DNA from: Clostridioides difficile_D
GTDB lineage: Bacteria; Bacillota; Clostridia; Peptostreptococcales; Peptostreptococcaceae
Direction of reading: 5' to 3'
Length of the DNA stretch: 64,000 bases
NCBI GenBank assembly: GCA_945861085.1
Contig: OX244046.1
Coordinates: 2,232,001-2,296,000 of the forward strand
Positions within the stretch are counted from its first letter, which is position 1, and every line of letters starts with the position of its first letter. The notes under the pieces were generated by a model. It ran no database searches. It worked only from the letters and a program-made list of their open reading frames with translations, and had not been told where the DNA came from. Of this stretch, positions 26,715 through 34,331 are shown one piece after another. A program made the position numbers and the translations under genes.

Positions 26715-28061
26715 GTGAAAGATTTAACTACAGGTCATGAGGGAAAATCCATATTCTTTTTTGCCATGCCTATGCTTATTGGTAGTTTATTTCAACAACT
26801 ATACAATACAGCTGACAGTATAATAGTTGGTAGATTTATCGGAAAAGAAGCAATGGCGGCAGTCTCTGGAGCTAACCCTATAATGTTTTTATTGGTGGCA
26901 GCGCTTATGGGTGTTAGCCTTGGATTTTCTATTTTAGTGTCACAATTTTATGGCTCAGGAGATTTAAAAAAAGTAAAAGCTACTATTGATACCACATATA
27001 TACTCTTATTTATTGGTTCTATATTAATAAGTATCGTTGGAATAGTATTTGGTGGACCCATGCTTAAGCTTATGAATACACCAGAATCCGTTTTTGCCCA
27101 ATCAAAATTATATCTCACTATAATATTTGGTGGAATATTATTTTCTGCTGGATATAATTCAGTAAGTGCAATACTTAGAGGACTTGGAGATTCAGTAACT
27201 CCACTTTATTTTCTGATAATAGCCACAATTCTAAATATAGTTTTAGACTTAACTTTTATTGTAGTGCTAAGAATGGGTGTTGAGGGCGTTGCACTTGCCA
27301 CTATAATAGCTCAGGCAGTATCATTTATAATAAGTATAATTTATTTAAATAAAAAACATGAAGTGCTTAAATTTAAAATCAAAGGAATTGTATATGATAA
27401 CAAAATATTTAAAGATGGGCTTAGATTAGGACTTCCAAGTGGAGTTCAACAAATGTTGTTTTCAATTGGAAATATGGCTCTTCAATTTTTAGTTAATAGT
27501 TATGGTACATCTGCTATGGCAGCTTTTGGTGCTGGTCTTAGGATAGAAAATTTTATAAGCTTACCTATTATGAATCTTGGTTCTGCTGTTTCTACTTTTG
27601 TTGCTCAAAACATAGGTGCTGGAGAAAATGAAAGAGTTAAAAAAGGCATTCGAGAATCTATAAAAATGACCTTAGTTTTAGCAGTTACAGTTATTGCTTT
27701 AATTTTGCTATTTAGGGAAAATCTAATTGCTCTATTCAATACTGATAAAGATGTCATTAAAATTGGCTCTTCTTACTTATTTATAATAGGACCATTCTTT
27801 TTGTTTATTGGAACTTCTTTTATACTTTCAAGTGCAATGAAAGGTGCTGGTGATTCCATGTTTGCACTTATAAGCTCAATAGTATCTTTATGGCTTGGAA
27901 GACTTCCAGCTTCTTATATGCTTTCTAAATTTTTTGGAACAGACGGAATTTGGATGGGTATTCCTTTTGGTTGGACTTTAGGTCTTATTGTTACAGTTAT
28001 CTACTATAAGAAAGGACATTGGAAAACTAAAGCTATTGTAAATCACAGAATCAATGAATAA
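26715..28061 (+). CDS. MATE-family multidrug/Na+ exporter
   Basis: 448-residue membrane exporter with 12 predicted segments in two homologous halves. Family motifs are PMLIGSLFQQLYNTADSIIVG (about 19-39) and AILRGLGDSVTPL in the first half, with LGSAVSTFVAQNIGAG in the second. The start codon is GTG at 26715 with GGAGG 9 bases upstream. It would export cationic or hydrophobic compounds in exchange for Na+ or H+. No regulator adjoins it. Confidence 0.92.
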   Translation: MKDLTTGHEGKSIFFFAMPMLIGSLFQQLYNTADSIIVGRFIGKEAMAAVSGANPIMFLLVAALMGVSLGFSILVSQFYGSGDLKKVKATIDTTYILLFIGSILISIVGIVFGGPMLKLMNTPESVFAQSKLYLTIIFGGILFSAGYNSVSAILRGLGDSVTPLYFLIIATILNIVLDLTFIVVLRMGVEGVALATIIAQAVSFIISIIYLNKKHEVLKFKIKGIVYDNKIFKDGLRLGLPSGVQQMLFSIGNMALQFLVNSYGTSAMAAFGAGLRIENFISLPIMNLGSAVSTFVAQNIGAGENERVKKGIRESIKMTLVLAVTVIALILLFRENLIALFNTDKDVIKIGSSYLFIIGPFFLFIGTSFILSSAMKGAGDSMFALISSIVSLWLGRLPASYMLSKFFGTDGIWMGIPFGWTLGLIVTVIYYKKGHWKTKAIVNHRINE

Positions 28062-28096
28062 TCTTTTTATAAAATGTATTCACATTCATTGTATTC

Positions 28097-28138
28097 ACCT
28101 CCATTATGATATAATAAATTATGGAGGTGAATATAAAA
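28097..28138. repeat. 13-bp inverted repeat enclosing the ribosome site of the DASS/ArsB-like gene
   Basis: Arms TATTCACCTCCAT and ATGGAGGTGAATA flank a 16-base AT-rich centre containing TATAAT. The right arm includes the whole GGAGGTGA ribosome site. It is either an operator over a promoter or an RNA hairpin that blocks initiation. Confidence 0.75.
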
Positions 28139-29533
28139 ATGGGTATTATTCTTAAGCCAAAACAATTTTATGTGACTGTTATAGCTACCATAATTCTCTA
28201 CTTATCTCTTAATTACAGTTTCAATATAAAATTTTCTATATGCTTATCTTTTTTAACTATTTTAATATGGGCTATAGACTCTGTTGAAAAAACTGTAGTT
28301 GCATTGTTTTTTGTAATGTTAGCATTTGTTTTTAATATTGCTCCATTAAATGTTATTTTACAATTTTTATTTACAGAAAATTTTTACATAATAATTCTTG
28401 CATATATAATTACTAATGCAGTTACAAAAACAGGTGTTGCAAAAATTATTTCTGAAAAACTAATTTTAAATATCGTAAATACCCCTAAAAAGATGATTCT
28501 TTTATCATATATTTTAGGCATAGTTTTAATATTTTTTATCCCACAACCATTTCCAAGAGTTATTCTTGTGTCTGCTTTTTACAAAGAGTTTTTAAAAGAA
28601 CAACAAATAACTGAAGATTCAAAATCTATACTTTTATTTAGTATATTTACAGCTTCTACCTTTACATCAATGTTTTTTATAAATGGAGACACTCTTCTAA
28701 ACTATGTTGTACTAGAACTTGGAAATTGTAATATAAATTGGGGTCAATGGGCTCTTTATATGTCTGTCCCAACTATAATTACTTGTTTTATAACTTATTT
28801 TTTATTTGTTCTTGTTTTTAAAAAAGAATTATCTTCAATAAAATTTGTTTCTTACAACAGTCTTGATACTAATAAATTTCAGTTTTCCTATTCTAATTTT
28901 AAAATGGAGTTTAATTTATTAAATAAGGAACAAAAATATGTATTTTTATGTTTAGGAATAATGTTTTTTATGTTTTTAACTCAGTTTATACATAACATAA
29001 ACACACTAATTATAATGTCAATTTGTGTACTTCTTTTATTACTAAGAAAAATAATTGGATTCGACACTTTAAAAGAAATAAACTGGAAGGTCCTTATTTT
29101 TTTCATAGCAGCTTTTTCAATTGGAGGAGTATTAAAATATTCTGGAGTCGTAGATATAATGGGGAATTATCTAATAAAATTTATACCAAACTCCTCTGAA
29201 ATTATTTCAATATTATTTTTAATAACTCTAACAATAGTATTGAATATATGTCTTGGAAGTGCTGTTACTACGTCATCTGTAGTAATACCATTACTTGGAA
29301 GTTTGCATATACTAAAAGAAAATAGTATTACTTTATGCCTATTTGTCTACATTATAGTAAGTGTACAATACATACTACCATTTCATCATGCGACAATAAT
29401 GGTTGGACATGGTGAAAATCTATACAATAGTAAGATTATTTTTAAGTATGGCTTAACTTTGATTCCTTTAACATATTTTATAATAATGTGTGTAACATTC
29501 CCTTGGTGGAGATTTATAGGTCTAGAAATTTAA
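28139..29533 (+). CDS. DASS/ArsB-like ion-transporter superfamily permease
   Basis: 464-residue membrane protein with about 11-12 hydrophobic segments. Stretches GGVLKYSGVVDIMGNYL and LNICLGSAVTTSSVVIPLL correspond to the repeated hairpin regions of the SLC13/DASS, CitMHS and ArsB clan. Start chosen at ATG 28139 because GGAGGTGA lies 8 bases upstream; an earlier in-frame start at 28121 overlaps that site. The ribosome site is inside an inverted repeat. Probable anion or dicarboxylate carrier; substrate unknown. Confidence 0.8.
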   Translation: MGIILKPKQFYVTVIATIILYLSLNYSFNIKFSICLSFLTILIWAIDSVEKTVVALFFVMLAFVFNIAPLNVILQFLFTENFYIIILAYIITNAVTKTGVAKIISEKLILNIVNTPKKMILLSYILGIVLIFFIPQPFPRVILVSAFYKEFLKEQQITEDSKSILLFSIFTASTFTSMFFINGDTLLNYVVLELGNCNINWGQWALYMSVPTIITCFITYFLFVLVFKKELSSIKFVSYNSLDTNKFQFSYSNFKMEFNLLNKEQKYVFLCLGIMFFMFLTQFIHNINTLIIMSICVLLLLLRKIIGFDTLKEINWKVLIFFIAAFSIGGVLKYSGVVDIMGNYLIKFIPNSSEIISILFLITLTIVLNICLGSAVTTSSVVIPLLGSLHILKENSITLCLFVYIIVSVQYILPFHHATIMVGHGENLYNSKIIFKYGLTLIPLTYFIIMCVTFPWWRFIGLEI

Positions 29534-29540
29534 AAAAAGA

Positions 29541-29608
29541 TGAAAATATGAATTAACTTAAGATAATAACTTAAATTATTAAAAAGAAAATTCATATTTT
29601 CATCTTTT
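29541..29608. terminator. Bidirectional terminator between the permease and transaldolase-like genes
   Basis: Arms AAAAAGATGAAAATATGAATT and its complement AATTCATATTTTCATCTTTTT flank a central loop with a further small stem. It lies between convergent genes, with T-runs on both sides. Confidence 0.88.
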
Positions 29609-29656
29609 TATATAAGTTTTTTATGCAATTACATAAAACTGTTTTTTATCATAATA

Positions 29657-30331
29657 CTAAATATTATTTGTTTTACTACCTTTTCCAAAAGTATTTTCCC
29701 AATCCTCTATAAACTTATCTACACTCCAGTCAGTCAATGGGTGATTCATCATAGCTTTACAAATATCATATGGTACTGTAACACTATGTACTCCATGTTG
29801 CATTAATTCTATAACTTGTTGCGCATTTTTAAAACTTGCTGCAAGTACTTTTGTATCCATTTTATAAGTATCTATTATTTTTATAAGTGATGAAACCATA
29901 GATACTCCATCACCAGATATATTATCAAGTCTATTTACATAAGGTGCAATATAATTTGCTCCAGCCTTTGCAGCTAGAAATCCTTGATGAGCTGTGAATA
30001 TTGCAGTAGCAGTTATTTTTATACCTTTTTTATGAAGGTCTTTTATAGCTCTTAAGCCATCTTGTGTTACAGGTATTTTTACGTATATATTTTTTCTCAA
30101 ACTACTTATATATAATGCTTCTTCCAATATTTCTTCATACTTTGTACTTATAACCTGAGCATGTATAGGCATATCTTCACCTATAATTTCACCAATTTCA
30201 CTTATAAGCTCCTTAAAATTCTTTTTTTCCTTTGAAACAATACTTGGATTTGTAGTTACACCATCTATTGGTAAACAAGTACATAACTCCTTAATTTCTT
30301 CCACATTACCTGTATCTAAGATTAGTTGCAT
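29657..30331 (-). CDS. Fructose-6-phosphate aldolase / transaldolase-like protein (TalC/FSA family)
   Basis: 224-residue class I aldolase. GVTTNPSIVSKE (24-35) and YVKIPVT (83-89, Schiff-base Lys85) are the family signatures, and ATAIFTAHQGFLAAKAGA and YVNRLDNISGDG match the phosphate-binding side. Start at ATG 30331, with GGGGGA 7 bases upstream; the in-frame start at 30349 has none. Role: aldol cleavage or transfer of sugar phosphates; FSA and short transaldolases cannot be told apart by eye. A DeoR-type sugar regulator is divergently transcribed next door and probably controls it. Confidence 0.9.
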   Translation of the reverse strand: MQLILDTGNVEEIKELCTCLPIDGVTTNPSIVSKEKKNFKELISEIGEIIGEDMPIHAQVISTKYEEILEEALYISSLRKNIYVKIPVTQDGLRAIKDLHKKGIKITATAIFTAHQGFLAAKAGANYIAPYVNRLDNISGDGVSMVSSLIKIIDTYKMDTKVLAASFKNAQQVIELMQHGVHSVTVPYDICKAMMNHPLTDWSVDKFIEDWENTFGKGSKTNNI

Positions 30332-30602
30332 TAAAATATCCCCCTTCAATCTTTATTTATTCTTATTATATATTGATTTGGCATTATTTTCAATAATTCA
30401 TTATTGTTTTTTCTTTTTTATTATTGTTTCAATTTTATATTTAATTTTATAATTTTTTATTTATTAAATTCTAAATAGGCTGTTAGAAAAAACATACTTT
30501 ATTATGTTAAATTAATTTTGCATTTTATGTTAAAATAATTGATATATTGTATTTTATCTTATAATATATACAATCATACTATATTAGGAAAAGAGGTAGA
30601 AG

Positions 30603-31367
30603 ATGTTTGCAGAAGAAAGAATTCAAGCTATATTAAATATCCTAAAAAAAGAAGGTAGAGTTACTGTAAAAGAACTCAGTTCTAAATTTAATGTTACAGA
30701 AGATTGTATAAGAAAAGATTTAAAAAATATAGAAAAAATTTCTTCAATACGAAGAATTTATGGAGGAGCTGTACTAGCCAGAGAAACTCTAGAAAATCAG
30801 GATACAAAAGATAGAAAAGAAATTAATATCCCAACAAAGAAAATAATAGCAGAAAAAGCATTTAATTTAATTGCAGATAGAGAAACTATATTTTTAGATA
30901 TTTCTACAATCAATATTTTACTCGCAAAACTACTAGCTGAAAGTAATAAAAAAGTAACACTTGTTACAAATATGTTGGATATACTAAATGTAGTTACTTC
31001 AAAACCAAATAATTTAAATATAATTTCTACTGGAGGTTTATTAAACCTCAGTCTAGATGGATTTGTTGGTACTCCAACTATAGAGTTTATATCGAAATAT
31101 AAATTTGATAAGACTTTTATGGGTAGTTGTGGAGTAGATGTATTTAATTCTTCACTTACAACTTTTGAAATTGAAGATGGTCTTACAAAGAAAGCTATAA
31201 TAAACTCAAGTAAAAAAGTGTTTATAGTTATGGAAGATAAAAAATTTAAATTTGACGGAAATTTCAAATTTGCTCATTTAGAAGATATTAGTTCTATAAT
31301 TACAGAAAAAACTCCTACTCCTGATATAGTAGATACTCTATCAGAATTTAATATAAATATTTTATAA
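30603..31367 (+). CDS. DeoR-family transcriptional regulator
   Basis: 254 residues with the N-terminal DeoR helix-turn-helix (RIQAILNILKKEGRVTVKEL, then FNVTEDCIRKDLKNIE) and the C-terminal sugar-phosphate-sensing DeoRC domain (TLVTNMLDILNVV, STGGLLN, GSCGVD, ITEK). Starts at 30603 with AGAGG upstream. Transcribed away from the transaldolase-like gene across a 271-base gap, so a sugar-phosphate-responsive control of that gene is likely. Confidence 0.92.
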   Translation: MFAEERIQAILNILKKEGRVTVKELSSKFNVTEDCIRKDLKNIEKISSIRRIYGGAVLARETLENQDTKDRKEINIPTKKIIAEKAFNLIADRETIFLDISTINILLAKLLAESNKKVTLVTNMLDILNVVTSKPNNLNIISTGGLLNLSLDGFVGTPTIEFISKYKFDKTFMGSCGVDVFNSSLTTFEIEDGLTKKAIINSSKKVFIVMEDKKFKFDGNFKFAHLEDISSIITEKTPTPDIVDTLSEFNINIL

Positions 31368-31485
31368 CTCAATTACATATTTTATAGATTTACTATAAAT
31401 ATGAATTCTTATTCTATAAATACTCTTAAAAACTTAATTCTATATTATTCATTTTATTCTTGAGTTTAATAGTCAAAATTAATTT

Positions 31486-31534
31486 GAAATAGACTTTCTA
31501 AATATAATACAGTTATTTTTAGAAAGTCTATTTC
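31486..31534. repeat. 17-bp perfect inverted repeat without a clear T-run
   Basis: Arms GAAATAGACTTTCTAAA and its complement are separated by 15 bases, 118 bases after the DeoR gene. Stable stem, but the downstream bases (CTTTAATG) give only a weak T-tract, so its terminator role is uncertain. Confidence 0.55.
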
Positions 31535-31611
31535 CTTTAATGAGCCATTTAATAATATTACCTGTTTTTTATATACACTAGTATAATAATATATTATTTA
31601 CAAACCCAGTC

Positions 31612-31833
31612 TTATTTCATTTCATTTTTCATTTGCTTTTCTAATTCTTTAGAAAATTTCTTTTGTTCATATCTTTCCATCATCTCATCTTTTTTCATTT
31701 CTAAGTTTACCATAGCACCTTGTGCATCATCTTTTAAATCCTCAGCAGTATTCTTCATAACATAAGCTGTCTTTTTAACACCTTCTTTTAAATCTTCTTT
31801 CATATTTTTCATATCTCTTTTTAATCTGTCCAT
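31612..31833 (-). CDS. Small charged amphipathic-helix protein (YtxH-like)
   Basis: 73 residues, almost wholly helical and rich in Lys, Glu and Met, with the heptad-like repeats MKNMKEDLKEGVKKTAY and NTAEDLKDDAQGAMVNLEMKK. It resembles small YtxH-like or coiled-coil stress proteins, but no membrane anchor is visible. The ATG at 31833 has GGAGGT 7 bases upstream; a longer frame to 31911 has no ribosome site. Function unknown. Confidence 0.75.
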   Translation of the reverse strand: MDRLKRDMKNMKEDLKEGVKKTAYVMKNTAEDLKDDAQGAMVNLEMKKDEMMERYEQKKFSKELEKQMKNEMK

Positions 31834-31989
31834 CAAAACTACCTCCTCTGTAAATATGATACTTCCTATATTTATTTTCCCCAAAGTATATATATTTATT
31901 TGCAATATCAATTATAATTTTTAAGTCATTAAATGTAATTTAAAACTATCTAAATATATAAATTTCAATAAATTAAATATTTTTTATTT

Positions 31990-32125
31990 CAAAATAAAAA
32001 TAACACCAAACATAGATTATATGTTTAGTGTTATTTTTTAAATTCATAGTAACTTAATTGTTGGGTTACTATAATGATGACTTATATGGAGGATGTAAGG
32101 AAAATCTCATCATTATAGTTTGGTG
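31990..32125 (-). ncRNA. Candidate small RNA or structured 3' element with CU-rich loop
   Basis: On the minus strand there is a 13-base-pair stem ACTATAATGATGA/TCATCATTATAGT (32068-32119) with a 26-base loop carrying TTTTCC and ATCCTCC, then a small stem AGTAAC/GTTACT, then a hairpin with a T-run (31995-32039). A pyrimidine-rich loop next to a terminator is a common small-RNA design. It may instead be the 3' end of the histidine kinase transcript. No convincing promoter of its own was seen. Confidence 0.45.
31995..32039. terminator. Terminator after the two-component operon/candidate small RNA
   Basis: Arms AAATAACAC and GTGTTATTT, plus AAACATA/TATGTTT inner pairs, with T-runs on both strands. 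Read on the minus strand it follows the histidine kinase and the candidate small RNA. Confidence 0.82.
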
Positions 32126-32242
32126 TATTTTATGGTTTAAAACTTCTTTTATTTATATTTATATAATACATTTTTAGTATGAATTTTTTGTGATTTTAAA
32201 ATGAACTATTATTGAAAGTTATATATTATCTGTATAAATAAA

Positions 32243-33520
32243 TCAATTTTTAAATTCAACTGTGAATACTACAGAGTTTTCTTTATTTTTTATACTATAA
32301 TCAAATCCATGACTTTTAAAGATTTGACTTACTATATAAAGTCCAAGCCCACTTCCTCCAGTTTTTCTTGAACGAGATTTTTCTATTCTATAAAATGGAT
32401 TAAATATCTCTTCTAAATAACGTTTCTCTATAGTTACACCAGTATTTTCAATTTCTAAAACTACTCTTTGATTATAAGTCTTTTTATTTACTCGTTTATT
32501 TTTATCATAAAGACTAATTATAAGCTCCGAGTCTTCAGGAGAATATTTTATGGCATTATTTATTATATTGTTAATTGCCTTAGTTATTCTCTCTTGGTCT
32601 GCTTTAATTTCTAGATTTTCTTCTATTTTTAAAACAGTTTTCATATGTTTTTCTTCTATTAAAAATACCTGTCTTTTTACAAGTCTATTTAATAGTTCGC
32701 TTATATTTATTGATACCAATTTCAAATCTTTTTCAAGTATTTCTGATTTTGAAACTTCTATCATTTCATTTACTAAATCTTTTAATTCTTGTGTACATTC
32801 ATACGATTTTTTCAGATAAGTATCCCTATCCTTATACTTACCTACACTGTAAATCATACCTTCAATTTGACCACTTATTATTGTTATTGGAGTTTTTAGC
32901 TCATGTGATATTGTAGCAACAAAATCCTTTCTTCTATATTCCTGCTCTCTCTCACTCTCTATTATATTTATAAGAGGTTTCGTTATTACGATTGAATATA
33001 TATATGCTCCAATAATAGCTATCAATATTGCTATTGATATGATGTATGGCATTAATTTTCTTATAACTTCGTTTGCTTCATCAATTGGTTGTAGTGGCAT
33101 AACGAGTTCTAAAGTATATGGCCCATCTTTTGCATCTTTGGTATATATAGGTATAGATGTTCTATACTCATCCTCAAGGCTATTAATCATGTACTTACTA
33201 TATCTTAAAATAACTACTTCATTTTTACCATATACAATTTTACCTTGGCTATCTTTTAATAAAATAGCTAAATTTTGGTCTTTAGCCATATAATAAAGTC
33301 TTTCTTCTAAAGTATATGTATCAAAATGAATTGAACTATCTACTAAAGACTTTAAACTTTCTTGAAGAGATTCAATTTTATACTCATGATAATATGATGG
33401 CAATAAAAAATACAAAATTAGATATATTATTAAAGCTAATGCTATTAATAATGATGTTGTTATTGAAAATAACTTATACTTTATACTTAACTTTTCCCAT
33501 TTATCAAATATCCTTCTCAA
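32243..33520 (-). CDS. Membrane sensor histidine kinase
   Basis: 425 residues. Transmembrane segments lie near 18-45 and 158-180, with an extracytoplasmic sensor domain of about 110 residues between them. HisKA contains SHELKTP (His near 205), followed by N-box NNIINNAIKYSPE and G-box GSGLGLYIV. The start is TTG at 33520, overlapping the end of the response regulator gene by 17 bases, with AGGA 7 bases upstream. Signal unknown; a copper role is possible because copA lies just upstream, but copA has its own terminator. Confidence 0.92.
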   Translation of the reverse strand: MRRIFDKWEKLSIKYKLFSITTSLLIALALIIYLILYFLLPSYYHEYKIESLQESLKSLVDSSIHFDTYTLEERLYYMAKDQNLAILLKDSQGKIVYGKNEVVILRYSKYMINSLEDEYRTSIPIYTKDAKDGPYTLELVMPLQPIDEANEVIRKLMPYIISIAILIAIIGAYIYSIVITKPLINIIESEREQEYRRKDFVATISHELKTPITIISGQIEGMIYSVGKYKDRDTYLKKSYECTQELKDLVNEMIEVSKSEILEKDLKLVSINISELLNRLVKRQVFLIEEKHMKTVLKIEENLEIKADQERITKAINNIINNAIKYSPEDSELIISLYDKNKRVNKKTYNQRVVLEIENTGVTIEKRYLEEIFNPFYRIEKSRSRKTGGSGLGLYIVSQIFKSHGFDYSIKNKENSVVFTVEFKN

Positions 33521-34172
33521 GTGTATATCCTATTCCTTTTACAGTTTTAATATATGGTAATGATATTTTTTTTCTTATATTTTTTATATGTGCATCAACA
33601 ATCCTAGTATCTCCATAATAGTCATAACCCCATATACTATCCAAAAGACCTTCTCTAGTTATAACCTGCGGATACTTTTCTATCAAAGCTTTTAATATAT
33701 TAAACTCTTTTAGTGTAAGTTCTATAGGTTCTCCATCTATCTCTGCGATATATGTGTTTAAATCTAATTTTAATTTTTCAAAAACTATAAATTTGTCATT
33801 TATAGTTTTATTGCTTCGCCTTAAAATTGCTTCTACTCTTTTTATAAGAAGATTAAATGAAAATGGTTTTGTTATATAGTCATCACATTCTAAATCAAAC
33901 CCTTTAAGCTGGTCTCCTTCATCATTCAAAGCAGTCAAAAATATAATCGGAACACTTGATGACTTTCTTATCATTTTACAGACTCCATAACCATCTAGAT
34001 TTGGCATCATTATATCTAATATTACTAAGTCATAACTTCCTTGCTTAAATTTTTGTATACCTTCCAGCCCATCATTTGCTGTATCAACTTGATAACCTTC
34101 TGCGCTTAGAAATTCTGATATTAATTCTTGTATATTAGAATCATCTTCAATTACAAGTATTGATGAGTTCAT
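33504..34172 (-). CDS. OmpR-family response regulator
   Basis: 222 residues. The receiver has acidic Asp10 and Asp11, the phosphorylation site Asp53 (LVILDIMMPNLDG) and conserved Lys near 103 (ITKPFSF). The winged-helix output domain ends IRKKISLPYIKTVKGIGYTLEK. Overlaps the downstream kinase gene. Starts at 34172 with GAAAGGA upstream. Confidence 0.95.
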   Translation of the reverse strand: MNSSILVIEDDSNIQELISEFLSAEGYQVDTANDGLEGIQKFKQGSYDLVILDIMMPNLDGYGVCKMIRKSSSVPIIFLTALNDEGDQLKGFDLECDDYITKPFSFNLLIKRVEAILRRSNKTINDKFIVFEKLKLDLNTYIAEIDGEPIELTLKEFNILKALIEKYPQVITREGLLDSIWGYDYYGDTRIVDAHIKNIRKKISLPYIKTVKGIGYTLEKDI

Positions 34173-34250
34173 TCTATCAATCCTTTCTATTTTATTTAAA
34201 ATTTTCTATATTATTTATATTTTATATCATTGTTATGAATTTTACATGAA

Positions 34251-34307
34251 AAAAGAGCTATCTTAATTTGTAAATTAATCCTTTTAATTTTAAAGATAGC
34301 TCTTTAG
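34251..34307 (-). terminator. Terminator after copA
   Basis: Minus-strand AAAGAGCTATCTT and AAGATAGCTCTTT arms followed by TTTT; it separates copA from the response regulator operon. Confidence 0.88.
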
Positions 34308-34331
34308 ATACATTTTATTTAATTTATTAAT

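Noticed and set aside
32071..32118. 15-codon ORF (MMTYMEDVRK...) in the 32068-32119 inverted repeat
   Set aside because: No ribosome site or terminator in the plus direction; the T-run is on the minus strand, so the structure is better read as RNA.
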